From JBEKVE01 sp049514335 (GTDB lineage Bacteria; Actinomycetota; Acidimicrobiia; Acidimicrobiales; UBA8190): DNA of 38,001 bases. Numbering within the stretch: the stretch's first letter is position 1; the number at the start of each line of letters is the position of its first letter. Of the stretch, positions 13,934-22,122 are shown piece by piece. The stretch spans positions 1 to 38,001 of the forward strand of contig JBEKVE010000023.1 of assembly GCA_049514335.1 (NCBI GenBank), in the 5' to 3' direction. The position numbers and the translations under genes were made by a program. Below the pieces are notes generated by a model. It was not told the DNA's origin. It saw only the letters and a list, made by a program, of their open reading frames with translations, and made no database searches.

Positions 13934-15240
13934 GCGTCCATCCCTCCGAGCCCCACGAGGTCACGACGGCCGTCATCGGCGCCGGCTACGTCGGGCTCAC
14001 CACCGCCGTGGTGCTGGCCGAGCTCGGCTACCAGGTGGCCTGCGGTGAGTCCGATCCCACCAAGGTGGCGAAGCTGTCGGGCGGAGAGCCCACCATCGTC
14101 GAGGAGGGCCTGGCCGACATTCTCCGCAGCGGGCTCGACTCGGGCCGGCTGCGCTTCGTGCAGGGCGCCGTTCCGGCCGTCAAGGACGCGCAATTCGTGT
14201 TCCTGTGCGTCCCCACCCCCCAGGGTGGCGACGGGGCGGCCGACGTCAGCTTCCTCGAGGCGGTGGCGGTCGAGATCGGACCGCATCTCGCCCACGGCGC
14301 CATCGTGGTGAACAAGTCCACGGTGCCGGTGGGCTCCACCCACCTGGTGGAGCGCCTGCTGGAGCGGCCCGACGTGGCCGTGGTGTCGAACCCCGAATTC
14401 CTGCGCGAGGGCACCGCCATCCACGACGCGCTGCATCCGGACCGGATCGTGGTGGGAGCCGACGACCAGGGGGCGGCGGCACGGGTCGGCGGCCTGTTCG
14501 CCTCGACCCAGGCGCCGCTCATCGTCACCGACGCGGCCACCGCCGAGACCATCAAGTACGCCTCCAACGCCTTCCTGGCCACCAAGCTGAGCTTCGTGAA
14601 CGCCGTGTCCAACTTGTGCGAGGCGGTGGGTGCGGACGTGCGCGACGTGCTGTTGGGCATGGCCTACGACCACCGCATCGGCTTCGACTACCTGCGCCCG
14701 GGGCCGGGATGGGGCGGGTCGTGCCTTCCCAAGGACACGAGGGCCCTCGTCTACATCGGGGAGCAGTCGGGGTACGAGTTCTCGCTCTTGCGGGGGGCCA
14801 TCGAGACCAACGAGGCCCAGCTGGCGTCGGTCACCGCCAAGATCCGCACGGCGGTGGGGGGCTCGCTGCAGGGCCGGGTGGTGGCGGCATGGGGTCTCAC
14901 CTTCAAGGCGCGCACCGACGACCGGCGCGACTCGCCCGCCGTCGACATCCTCCGCCGCCTCGTGGCCGAGGGCGCCACCGTGCGGGCCTTCGACCCCACC
15001 GTGCACGGGCCCGTCCCCGAGTTCCCGAGCGGCGTCGAGATCCTTCCCGACGCCTACGCAGCGTCCGAGGGCGCCCACTGCGCCGTGGTGCTCACCGAGT
15101 GGGAGGAGCTGCGCTGGCTCGACTTCCAGAAGGTGCGCGACCTCCTGGCCGAGCCGTCGGTGGTCGACGCCCGCAACCTGCTCGACCCGGCCGCCATGCG
15201 CCGCATGGGCTTCACCTACATCGGGGTGGGTCGCCCGTGA
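13930..15240 (+). CDS. ugd: UDP-glucose 6-dehydrogenase
   Basis: Oxidises UDP-glucose to UDP-glucuronate with two NAD+, 436 aa, cytosolic. N-terminal Rossmann motif GAGYVGLTTAVVLAELGY, CVPTPQGGDGAADVSF, NKSTVPVGST, NPEFLREGTAIHD, KYASNAFLATKLSFVNAVSNL in the central helix, and the catalytic-cysteine segment GWGGSCLPKDTRAL (Cys265). The C-terminal UDP-binding domain contains WGLTFKARTDDRRDSPAVDI. The start ATG overlaps the rmlD stop and the stop overlaps the GTG of the decarboxylase gene (GTGA), so three sugar-nucleotide genes form one translationally coupled unit. The product is the direct substrate of the next enzyme. Confidence 0.95.
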   Translation: MSVHPSEPHEVTTAVIGAGYVGLTTAVVLAELGYQVACGESDPTKVAKLSGGEPTIVEEGLADILRSGLDSGRLRFVQGAVPAVKDAQFVFLCVPTPQGGDGAADVSFLEAVAVEIGPHLAHGAIVVNKSTVPVGSTHLVERLLERPDVAVVSNPEFLREGTAIHDALHPDRIVVGADDQGAAARVGGLFASTQAPLIVTDAATAETIKYASNAFLATKLSFVNAVSNLCEAVGADVRDVLLGMAYDHRIGFDYLRPGPGWGGSCLPKDTRALVYIGEQSGYEFSLLRGAIETNEAQLASVTAKIRTAVGGSLQGRVVAAWGLTFKARTDDRRDSPAVDILRRLVAEGATVRAFDPTVHGPVPEFPSGVEILPDAYAASEGAHCAVVLTEWEELRWLDFQKVRDLLAEPSVVDARNLLDPAAMRRMGFTYIGVGRP

Positions 15241-16217
15241 CGGGCGCGACCGGTGGCGGGGGCCGCCGGGTCGTCGTCACCGGTGGGGCGGGCTTCCTCG
15301 GGTCGCACCTGTGCGAAGCGCTGGTGGCCCGGGGCGACTCGGTGGTGGCGGTCGACGACCTGTCCACGGGGGTGGCCGACAACGTCGAGGCACTGCAGGG
15401 CGACGGGGCCTTCGAGCTCGTGGTGGCCGACGTGAGCGAGGAGATCCCCGTCACGGGTCGCGTCGACGCCGTGATGCACCTGGCGAGCCCGGCGTCTCCC
15501 CCCGACTACCTGGCCCGCCCACTCGAGACCCTGGCCGTGGGCAGCGAGGGCACCCGCCGGGCGCTGGCGCTCGCCACCGAGCACGGGGCCCGCTTCCTCC
15601 TGGCCTCGACCAGCGAGGTCTACGGCGACCCCGCCGTGCATCCCCAGGCCGAGACCTACTGGGGCAACGTCAACCCGGTCGGGCCCAGGAGCGTCTACGA
15701 CGAGGCCAAGCGCTTCGCCGAGGCGCTCACCATGGCCTGGCACCGGTCACGGGGCACCGACGTCAGCATCGTGCGCATCTTCAACACCTACGGGCCCCGG
15801 CTGCGGCCCGGTGACGGTCGGGTCGTGTCCAATTTCCTGGTGCAGGCGATCGAGGGCCGTCCGCTCACCGTGTACGGGGACGGCTCCCAGACCCGCAGCC
15901 TGTGTTTCGTGCAGGACGAGGTGGCCGGTCTCCTGGCCCTGCTCGACTCGGGTCTCACCGGTCCGGTCAACATCGGCAACCCGGCCGAGCTGACCGTGCT
16001 CGAGCTGGCCCGGGCGGTGCTCGCCCTGACCGGGTCCGCGTCCCCGATCACCTACGAGCCCCTGCCCCAGGACGACCCCACCCGCCGCCGACCCGACATC
16101 TCCCTGGCCCGGGAGGCCCTCGGGTGGGAGCCGGTGGTCCCGCTCGAGGAGGGCCTGCGGCGCACGGCCGAATTCTTCGGGGCGGGAACGTCGAAAGGCG
16201 CCGGGGGTCGGTCATGA
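15237..16217 (+). CDS. UDP-glucuronate decarboxylase (UDP-xylose synthase)
   Basis: Extended SDR, 326 aa, predicted to convert UDP-glucuronate to UDP-xylose with bound NAD+. N-terminal VTGGAGFLGSHLCEAL, then the family signatures HLASPASPPDYLARPLETL, STSEVYGDPAVHPQAETYWG, NVNPVGPRSVYDEAKRFAE (catalytic Tyr and Lys), RIFNTYGPRLRPGDGRVVSN, VYGDGSQTRSLCFVQDEVAGL and DDPTRRRPDIS, typical of UXS enzymes. No N-terminal membrane anchor is present. Its GTG start overlaps the ugd stop by 4 nt, coupling supply and consumption of UDP-glucuronate. A UDP-4-keto-pentose product, as made by ArnA-type enzymes, is a less likely alternative. Confidence 0.9.
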   Translation: MTGATGGGGRRVVVTGGAGFLGSHLCEALVARGDSVVAVDDLSTGVADNVEALQGDGAFELVVADVSEEIPVTGRVDAVMHLASPASPPDYLARPLETLAVGSEGTRRALALATEHGARFLLASTSEVYGDPAVHPQAETYWGNVNPVGPRSVYDEAKRFAEALTMAWHRSRGTDVSIVRIFNTYGPRLRPGDGRVVSNFLVQAIEGRPLTVYGDGSQTRSLCFVQDEVAGLLALLDSGLTGPVNIGNPAELTVLELARAVLALTGSASPITYEPLPQDDPTRRRPDISLAREALGWEPVVPLEEGLRRTAEFFGAGTSKGAGGRS

Positions 16218-16284
16218 TGGGAGCAGGCGGCCCGGAGTGCCCTTGGGCACGCCGGGGCCGTGCCACCCCGCACCGGAGGTCATC

Positions 16285-17055
16285 GTGAGCGCCCGCAACG
16301 CCGACATCCGCCGCATCGACGGCGGGCCCGAGCCCGAGCCCGACCCCGACAACGCTCCGGCCTACCGGCTCCTGTCGGTGATCGTCCCCGTGTTCAACGA
16401 GCGCAACACCGTGGCCGAGATCCTGCGCCGCATCCGGGCGGTGGAGCTGCCCATGCCCCTCGAGGTGGTGGTGGTGGACGACGGCTCCACCGACGGCACC
16501 GACAAGGTGCTCTCCGCCCTGCAGGACTCGACGGTCCGGGTCGTCACCCACAAGGCCAACCGGGGCAAGGGGGCGGCCGTCCGCACCGGCATCGACACCG
16601 CCCGGGGCCAGCTCGTGCTCATCCAGGACGCCGACCTCGAGTACGACCCCGACGACTGGCCGCGCCTGCTCGACCCCGTGCTCAAGGGCAAGGCCCAGGT
16701 CGTCTACGGCAGCCGCTTCACGGGCGAGCGCAGGGCCATGCGGCCCTCGCAGTGGCTGGGCAACAGGCTGCTCACCCTGACCGCCAACGTCCTGTACCGC
16801 TCGACGCTGTCGGACATGGAGACCTGCTACAAGCTCTTCGACCGCACCGTGCTCGACACCATCACGCTCGAGTCCGACGGCTTCGACTTCGAGCCCGAGA
16901 TCACCGCCAAGGTGTTGCGGCGCGGCCACCGGATCTACGAGGTCCCGGTGTCGTACACCGGGCGCGCCCCCTCGGAAGGGACCAAGTTCGACTGGCGCGA
17001 CGGCGTGCACGCCTTCACGACGCTCGTCCGCTACCGGCTCGTCCGACGCGTCTGA
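16285..17055 (+). CDS. GT2 glycosyltransferase, polyprenyl-phosphate type
   Basis: Family 2 glycosyltransferase, 256 aa, of the dolichol/polyprenyl-phosphate sugar synthase type, which moves a sugar from a nucleotide donor to a lipid phosphate at the inner membrane face. Visible: LSVIVPVFNERNTV, VVVDDGSTDGTD, KANRGKGAAVRTGI, IQDADLEYDPDDWPRLL (DxD metal site), YGSRFTGERRAMRPSQWLGN, DMETCYKLF and the EVPVSYTGRAPSEGTKFDW tail. No C-terminal membrane helices are present. The start GTG has a strong GGAGGT Shine-Dalgarno sequence at 16275-16280 only 4 nt upstream. The stop codon lies inside a 9-bp tandem repeat. The donor may be one of the nucleotide sugars made by the neighbouring genes. Confidence 0.9.
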   Translation: MSARNADIRRIDGGPEPEPDPDNAPAYRLLSVIVPVFNERNTVAEILRRIRAVELPMPLEVVVVDDGSTDGTDKVLSALQDSTVRVVTHKANRGKGAAVRTGIDTARGQLVLIQDADLEYDPDDWPRLLDPVLKGKAQVVYGSRFTGERRAMRPSQWLGNRLLTLTANVLYRSTLSDMETCYKLFDRTVLDTITLESDGFDFEPEITAKVLRRGHRIYEVPVSYTGRAPSEGTKFDWRDGVHAFTTLVRYRLVRRV

Positions 17056-17076
17056 CGCGTCCGACGCGTCCGATCC
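17041..17076 (+). repeat. Four copies of a 9-bp tandem repeat across a stop codon
   Basis: Units GTCCGACGC, GTCTGACGC, GTCCGACGC, GTCCGATCC. The C-to-T difference in unit 2 creates the TGA that ends the preceding GT2 gene; with the consensus unit the frame would stay open. Confidence 0.85.
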
Positions 17077-17081
17077 CCCGC

Positions 17082-18047
17082 ATGGCGCGTGCACCGTCTC
17101 CCCGGGCCCAGTCTTCCGAGACGCAGTCCCCCGAGACGGTGTCCCCCGAGACGGTGTCCTCCGGGGGTCCGGACGACGTGGCGATGACGGCGGTGGTGGT
17201 CAACCACGACGCCGGCGAGGTGCTGCTCGCCTGCGTGGCCTCGCTCCTGGCCGACGGGGTGGACGACGTGATCGTGGTGGACAACGCGTCGTCGGACGGC
17301 TCCACCCGGGCCCTCGAGGCCGCCTACCCGCAGATCACCGTGGTGCGGACCGGTGCCAATCTGGGCTACGGGGCGGGCGCCAACCGGGGGATCGCGGTGG
17401 CCGGCACCGACCTCGTGCTCGTCTCGAATTCGGACGTGGCCGTGCACGCCGGGGCCCGCGCCGCGCTGGTCGGCGCGCTCGAGGCCGATCCCACCCTCGC
17501 CGTCGTCGGCCCCCGCATCGAGGACCCAGACGGCACGCGCTACCCGTCGGCGCGGCGCTTCCCCTCGTTCGCCGCCGCCGCCGGGCACGCGCTGCTGGTG
17601 GGCGTGGCCCCGGGCAACCGCTTCACGCGCCGGTACCGGATGGCGGACCTCGACGCCTCTGGCACCGCCGAGGTCGACTGGGTGTCGGGCGCCTGCTTCC
17701 TCGCCCGCCGCCGGGCGCTCACCGAGCTGGACGGGTTCGACGAGGGCTACTTCATGTACGCCGAGGACACCGACCTGTGCTGGCGGGCCCGTCGGGCGGG
17801 CTGGGGGGTGGCGTACGTGCCGGGGGCGGTGGTGACACATCTCCACGGCGTGTCCACCGCCCGGCGCCCCTATCGGATGCTCCTGGCGCATCACCGGTCG
17901 GTGCTGCGCTTCGCCTCCCGGACCACGACGGGGTGGCGGCGCCTGGCGCTCCCGGTGGTAGCCCTGGTCCTCGCCCTGCGCTTGGCCTTCATGTGCGCCC
18001 GGCAGGCGTCTCTGGCCCTGCGCAGACCCCCGGGGTGGGCCGACTAG
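17082..18047 (+). CDS. wbbL: WbbL-like GT2 rhamnosyltransferase
   Basis: Family 2 glycosyltransferase, 321 aa, of the WbbL/RfbN-like group that adds L-rhamnose to a lipid-linked GlcNAc acceptor. Core motifs: AMTAVVVNHDAGEVLL, VVDNASSDGS, NLGYGAGANRGI, LVSNSDVAV (metal-binding region), VGPRIEDPDG, WVSGACFLARRRALTELDGFDEGYFMYAEDTDLCWR (split here by my reading into GACFLARR and FMYAEDTDLCWR), and one hydrophobic C-terminal helix (about 285-302). The first 30 residues are a 15-bp-repeat low-complexity tail. The start is uncertain: ATG 17082 is taken, but GTG 17178 or ATG 17184 would begin directly at the conserved core. Context (rmlD upstream, manC-like gene downstream) supports rhamnosyl transfer; the specificity is inferred. 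Confidence 0.85.
   Translation: MARAPSPRAQSSETQSPETVSPETVSSGGPDDVAMTAVVVNHDAGEVLLACVASLLADGVDDVIVVDNASSDGSTRALEAAYPQITVVRTGANLGYGAGANRGIAVAGTDLVLVSNSDVAVHAGARAALVGALEADPTLAVVGPRIEDPDGTRYPSARRFPSFAAAAGHALLVGVAPGNRFTRRYRMADLDASGTAEVDWVSGACFLARRRALTELDGFDEGYFMYAEDTDLCWRARRAGWGVAYVPGAVVTHLHGVSTARRPYRMLLAHHRSVLRFASRTTTGWRRLALPVVALVLALRLAFMCARQASLALRRPPGWAD
17109..17153 (+). repeat. 15-bp imperfect tandem repeat in the wbbL 5' end
   Basis: Three consecutive 15-nt units encode QSSET, QSPET and VSPET, followed by a partial fourth (VSSG). They differ at only a few positions and keep the frame. Confidence 0.8.
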
Positions 18048-18050
18048 GGT
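18045..18050 (+). promoter_or_regulatory. -10 hexamer (TAGGGT) overlapping the wbbL stop codon
   Basis: The TAG stop of the WbbL-like gene forms the first three bases of TAGGGT, 12 nt upstream of the next ATG at 18063. No Shine-Dalgarno sequence is present. Confidence 0.45.
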
Positions 18051-18062
18051 TAGCGCCCGACC

Positions 18063-18893
18063 ATGGCCAGGGGAGATACCGGAAAGTGGGTCACGCGCGC
18101 CGGCTCGACCGGCGGGGGCAGGACTTACCGCGGGCAGAGGCCCATGAAGTGGTACGCCAGCCTGGTCTTCATCTGCCTGTTGGGAATCGCCCTCATCGTC
18201 TACAGCCGCTACGAGCGCCAGCACCCGGCTGCCGCCACGCCTCCGGCCGTGGGTGCGCACTGGTACCAGGCGCTCTCCTTTGACGTGTGCGGCACGATCC
18301 AGCCCAACCTGCCCATCAACACCAACGTGGCCAAGGTGGGCATCCGGACCGACGGCGACGGGGTGATCCAGGTGCAGCCCACGTCGGCCACCCCCGGTGA
18401 CACCGGGAACAACGCCACCCTGGCCCGGTTCGTGGAGGACTATCCGGGCCTGAAGCTCACGTCGAGCAAGGTGCAGCTGCCCAAGAAGAAGGCGTACACC
18501 AACGGCGAGACGTGCCCGTCGGGCACACGCGACGCCGGCAAGAAGGGCCAGGTCCAGATCAAGATGTGGCCCAACTTCAGCGGCCGGGGTGCCAACGAGC
18601 CGCAGCTGTTCTCCGACCCCAGCCAGATCAAGCTGGCCGACCAGCAGCTCATCACCGTGGCCTTCGTGCCTGCGGGGTCGTCGATCCCCAAGCCCAGCTC
18701 GATCGTGGCGCTGCTCAACGACGAGGCGTCGTCGAGCACCACGACGTCTCCCACCGCCACCACACCCACGGCAACCACCGCGCCCACGGCAACCACCGCG
18801 CCCGCCGCGACCACGACCACCAAGGCGTCGACCACGACCACGGTGCCGGCCACGACCACGTCGAAGCCGGCCACCACGACCACCAAGCCGTGA
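18063..18893 (+). CDS. Membrane-anchored extracytoplasmic protein, Thr-rich tail
   Basis: 276 aa with no named domain that I recognise. It starts with a Gly/Arg-rich cytoplasmic stretch (MARGDTGKWVTRAG), one membrane helix (about residues 32-48, SLVFICLLGIALIVYS), then an extracytoplasmic domain (about 55-225) with HWYQALSFDVCGTIQPNLP, IRTDGDGVIQVQPTS and ETCPSGTRDAGKKGQVQIKMW; its two cysteines could form a disulfide. The C-terminal 50 residues are almost only Thr, Ala, Pro and Ser with short DNA repeats, a likely glycosylated or wall-spanning tail. It sits between wbbL and the manC-like gene, so a role in exporting or attaching the glycan is possible but unproven. The ATG follows TAGGGT by 12 nt. 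Confidence 0.75.
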   Translation: MARGDTGKWVTRAGSTGGGRTYRGQRPMKWYASLVFICLLGIALIVYSRYERQHPAAATPPAVGAHWYQALSFDVCGTIQPNLPINTNVAKVGIRTDGDGVIQVQPTSATPGDTGNNATLARFVEDYPGLKLTSSKVQLPKKKAYTNGETCPSGTRDAGKKGQVQIKMWPNFSGRGANEPQLFSDPSQIKLADQQLITVAFVPAGSSIPKPSSIVALLNDEASSSTTTSPTATTPTATTAPTATTAPAATTTTKASTTTTVPATTTSKPATTTTKP

Positions 18894-18903
18894 CGCAGAG
18901 GCG

Positions 18904-19989
18904 GTGAAGGCGGTCGTCCTGCTGGGTGGCGAGGGGACCAGGCTGCGTCCTCTCACCTACACCACCCCCAAGCAACTGCTGCCCGTGGCCGAGGTCCCGA
19001 TGTTGGAGCGCGTGCTCGCCCACCTGCGCCGGCACGGGGTCGAGGAGGCCGTGCTTTCGCTCGGCTACCGGCCCGACGCCTTTACGAGCGCCTACCCGGA
19101 CGCCGAAGCGGCCGGCGTGCACCTGGAGTACGCCGTCGAGCCCGAACCCCTCGACACCGGGGGGGCCATCGGGTTCGCCGCCCGCCACGCCGGGATCGGG
19201 GAGACGTTCCTGGTGGTGAACGGGGACGTGCTCACCGACGTCGACGTCACGGCGCTCGTGGCCTTCCACCATTCGCACGGGGCGCAGGCCACGCTCCATC
19301 TCACCGCGGTGGAGGACCCGTCGCGCTTCGGGGTCGTGCCCACCGACGACAGGGGGCGGGTGATCGAGTTCCTGGAGAAGCCCGAGCCCGGTACGGCGCC
19401 CACCAATCTCATCAACGCCGGCATGTACGTGCTCGAGCCCGGCGTGGTGGACCGGATCCCGCCCGAGCGCCGCGTCTCGGTCGAGCGCGAGACGTTCCCC
19501 GCTCTGGTGGAGGAGGGTTCGGTGTACGCCCTCGCCTTCGAGGCCTACTGGCTCGACACCGGCACCCCCGCCGCCTACCTGCGCGCCAATGCCGACCTCG
19601 TCGACGGGACGCGGCCCGGCGTCCCCGCCCCCGGTGCGACCCGCGTGTCGCCCGGCGCCTGGACGCTCGGCACGCCCGTGGTGGAGGGGGAGGTGCGCGG
19701 GCCCAGCCTCGTCGGCGACGGCGCCACCGTGGCGCAGGGCGCGTCGGTGAACGCCAGCGTGCTCGGCGCCGGGAGCCGGGTGGGTGCGGGCGCACTGGTG
19801 GAGGGATCGGTCCTGCTGCCCGGAGCCGTCGTGGCGGCGGGGGCGCGGGTCGAGGGCTCCATCCTCGGGCGCCGGGCCGTGGTGTCCGAGGGCTGCCACC
19901 TGGCGCCGGTGACGGTGGTGGGGGACGACGTGTCGGTGCCCGCCGGCTCCCAGCTGGTCGACGCACGCGTCCCCGGCACCGCCCCGTGA
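18904..19989 (+). CDS. manC: ManC-like sugar-1-phosphate nucleotidyltransferase
   Basis: 361 aa. The N-terminal two thirds are a nucleotidyltransferase (VKAVVLLGGEGTRLRPLT, PKQLLPVAEVPMLERVL, VNGDVLTDVD metal site, FLEKPEPGTAPTNLINAGMYVLEP, YWLDTGTPAAYL). The last third is a left-handed beta-helix of hexapeptide-like repeats (VGDGATVAQGASVNASVLG and on). This architecture and the RLRPLT/PKQLLPVA wording match actinobacterial mannose-1-phosphate guanylyltransferases rather than RmlA, but glucose-1-phosphate specificity cannot be excluded by eye. It would supply GDP-mannose. The GTG at 18904 follows the previous stop by 10 nt and has only a very close GAGG. Its position next to wbbL and rmlD matches the conserved actinobacterial order. 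Confidence 0.85.
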   Translation: MKAVVLLGGEGTRLRPLTYTTPKQLLPVAEVPMLERVLAHLRRHGVEEAVLSLGYRPDAFTSAYPDAEAAGVHLEYAVEPEPLDTGGAIGFAARHAGIGETFLVVNGDVLTDVDVTALVAFHHSHGAQATLHLTAVEDPSRFGVVPTDDRGRVIEFLEKPEPGTAPTNLINAGMYVLEPGVVDRIPPERRVSVERETFPALVEEGSVYALAFEAYWLDTGTPAAYLRANADLVDGTRPGVPAPGATRVSPGAWTLGTPVVEGEVRGPSLVGDGATVAQGASVNASVLGAGSRVGAGALVEGSVLLPGAVVAAGARVEGSILGRRAVVSEGCHLAPVTVVGDDVSVPAGSQLVDARVPGTAP

Positions 19990-20029
19990 CCGGACAAGAT
20001 GGCATGGTGCGAGGACGGAGGAGGGCCCC

Positions 20030-20986
20030 ATGCAGGTGATGGTGACCGGTGGGGCCGGGTTCATCGGGTCGAACCTCGTCGACCGTCTCCTGGCCGAGGG
20101 CCACGCCGTGGACGTGGTCGACGACCTGTCGAGCGGGTCCCTCGCCAACCTGGCCGACGCCCGTGCGTCGTCGGCCCGCGGCCTCACCTTCCACCAGCTC
20201 GACATCCGGTCCGACGAGCTGGTCGAGGTCATGGGCCGCCGCCGACCGGAGGTCGTGTTCCATCTCGCCGCCCAGGCCGACGTGCGCGTGTCGGTGGAGC
20301 GGCCGGTGTTCGACGCCGATGTCAACATCTTGGGCACCCTGCGCGTCCTCGAGGGGGCGCGCGCCGCGGGCAGCACCAAGGTCGTGTTCGCCGCCAGTGG
20401 CGGGACCCTGTACGGGGAGTCGGACCCCGCCGAGCTGCCGCTCAAGGAATCCCACCCCAGGCGGCCGCTGTCTCCGTACGGCGTGTCGAAGATGTCGGCC
20501 ATCGACTACCTGGTGGCCTACCGCGAGCTCCACGATCTGGAGTTCTGCGCCCTCGCACTGGCCAACGTGTACGGCCCTCGCCAGGACCCCCACGGCGAGG
20601 CGGGCGTGGTGGCCATCTTCGCCTCCAAGCTGTTGGCGGGCGAGCAGGTCACCGTGTTCGGTGACGGCGAGCAGACGCGCGACTTCGTCTACGTCGACGA
20701 CGTCGTGGACGCCTTCGTCCGGGCCGCCACGCGCGGCGGGGGGGTGGTGCTGAACGTCGGCACCGGCTCCGAGGTGTCGGTCAACGAGCTCGCCCGTGTC
20801 ATGGGTGAGCGCGCCGGAGTCGGGGTCCCGCCGGTGCACGCCCCCGCCCGGACCGGAGAGCTGCGTCGAAACGCCCTCGACCCCGAACGGGCCGGCATCC
20901 ACCTGGGGTGGCATCCGTGGACCTCGCTCGGCGACGGCGTCGACGCCGTGCTCGCCCACGTGCGGCGCCAAGGCCTCCCCTCCTGA
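20030..20986 (+). CDS. galE: UDP-glucose 4-epimerase-like SDR
   Basis: Extended SDR, 318 aa, probably interconverting UDP-glucose and UDP-galactose or a similar pair. NAD-binding MVTGGAGFIGSNLVDRLLAEGH, DDLSSGSLANLADA, HLAAQADVRVSVERPVFDADVNILGT, the active-site ASGGTLYGE with SPYGVSK (Tyr/Lys), ALANVYGPRQDPHGEAGVV, FGDGEQTRDFVYVDDVVDA and a standard C-terminus. The specificity is by similarity only; GDP- or dTDP-sugar epimerases of the same subfamily look alike. A very strong GGAGGAGGG Shine-Dalgarno site (20017-20025) sits 4 nt before the ATG, making this one of the few leader-dependent starts in the locus. Confidence 0.87.
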   Translation: MQVMVTGGAGFIGSNLVDRLLAEGHAVDVVDDLSSGSLANLADARASSARGLTFHQLDIRSDELVEVMGRRRPEVVFHLAAQADVRVSVERPVFDADVNILGTLRVLEGARAAGSTKVVFAASGGTLYGESDPAELPLKESHPRRPLSPYGVSKMSAIDYLVAYRELHDLEFCALALANVYGPRQDPHGEAGVVAIFASKLLAGEQVTVFGDGEQTRDFVYVDDVVDAFVRAATRGGGVVLNVGTGSEVSVNELARVMGERAGVGVPPVHAPARTGELRRNALDPERAGIHLGWHPWTSLGDGVDAVLAHVRRQGLPS

Positions 20987-21023
20987 CAGGGCGGCCACCG
21001 AGGACACCACGGAAGGAAGTCCC

Positions 21024-22058
21024 ATGCGTGCGACGCTCATCTACGGTGCCGGCGACGTCCGGGTCGAGAACGTCCCCGACCCCGTCCTGCGCCAACCGAC
21101 CGACGCCGTGGTCAGGGTGGTGCGGGCCTGCATCTGCGGCAGCGACCTGTGGCCCTACCGGTCGAGGCCGGCGTCGGGGGCGCCCGACCGCATCGGGCAC
21201 GAGTTCCTCGGGACCGTCGAGGACGTCGGCGCCGAGGTCTCGGGCCTGCGGCGCGGCGACCTGGTGGTGGCACCCTTCGTGTGGGCCGACAACACCTGCG
21301 ACTTCTGCCGCGAAGGGCTCCAGACCTCGTGCCGCCACGGCGGCATGTGGGGACGTGACGGGGTCGACGGCGGGCAGGGGGAGGCGGTGCGGGTGCCCGA
21401 GGCGCAGGGGACCCTGGTGAAGCTGCCCGGCGGGGACGACCCGGCGCTGCTGGCGTCGCTGCTCACGCTGTCGGACGTGTTCCCCACCGGCCACCACTGC
21501 GCGGTCACGGCCGGCGTGGGCCCGGCGACCACGGTGACGGTGATCGGCGACGGCGCCGTGGGGCTGTCGGCGGTGCTGGCGGCGCGCCGACTCGGCGCTG
21601 AGCGCATCATCCTCATGGGCCGCCACCAGTCCCGCACCGCGCTCGGCCGCAGGTTCGGGGCGACCGACGTGGTGCCCGAGCGCGGCGAGGAAGGGGTCGA
21701 GCGGGTCCGGGAGCTGACCGGCGGCGACGGCACCCACTGCGTGCTCGAATGTGTCGGCCTGCTCGACGCGGTTGTGAGCGCCCTGGCCGTCGTGCGCAAC
21801 GGCGGCGTGGTCAGCCGCGTCGGCGCCCCGCAGTACGCCGAGGTCCCCATGGACTTCGACGTGTTCTTCCGCAACATCACGCTCACCGGTGGTGTAGCGC
21901 CGGCCCGCGCCTACATCGAGGAGCTCCTCCCCGAGGTGCTCGAGGGCACCATCGAGCCGGGTCTCGTGTTCGACCGCACCGTCTCCCTTGACGACGTGCC
22001 CGACGGCTACCGCCAGATGCTGCAGCGCCAGTCGCTCAAGGTGCTGATCCGACCCTGA
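21024..22058 (+). CDS. Zinc-dependent alcohol dehydrogenase family protein
   Basis: Medium-chain dehydrogenase, 344 aa. Catalytic zinc ligands are visible in ACICGSDLWPY and IGHEFLG. The structural zinc lobe reads DNTCDFCREGLQTSC, with Asp in place of the first of the four usual cysteines. Rossmann motif VIGDGAVGLSAVLAARRLGAERI; C-terminal FFRNITLTGGVAPARAYIEELL. It oxidises or reduces an alcohol/aldehyde pair with NAD(P)H; the substrate is unknown. The ATG has a GGAAGGAAG Shine-Dalgarno site at 21011-21019. The downstream neighbour is a decayed aldo/keto reductase. The pair looks like a small redox cassette added to the polysaccharide locus rather than a part of it. Confidence 0.9.
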   Translation: MRATLIYGAGDVRVENVPDPVLRQPTDAVVRVVRACICGSDLWPYRSRPASGAPDRIGHEFLGTVEDVGAEVSGLRRGDLVVAPFVWADNTCDFCREGLQTSCRHGGMWGRDGVDGGQGEAVRVPEAQGTLVKLPGGDDPALLASLLTLSDVFPTGHHCAVTAGVGPATTVTVIGDGAVGLSAVLAARRLGAERIILMGRHQSRTALGRRFGATDVVPERGEEGVERVRELTGGDGTHCVLECVGLLDAVVSALAVVRNGGVVSRVGAPQYAEVPMDFDVFFRNITLTGGVAPARAYIEELLPEVLEGTIEPGLVFDRTVSLDDVPDGYRQMLQRQSLKVLIRP

Positions 22059-22122
22059 TCGTCCACCGTCTGCGGCTCACCGTCCGTCGCCCATCGGCGC
22101 GGGCCGATCGAGCGGAGCACAG

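Noticed and set aside
18735..18890. Repetitive ACC/ACG-rich stretch as a possible CRISPR or satellite
   Set aside because: It is the coding sequence of a Thr/Ala/Pro tail; units are irregular and there are no spacers.
18904..19989. Assigning this nucleotidyltransferase as RmlA to complete the rhamnose pathway
   Set aside because: It has a C-terminal beta-helix and RLRPLT/PKQLLPVA motifs typical of ManC-type enzymes, and lacks RmlA's GGSGTRLYP and SKQLLPVYDKPMI wording.
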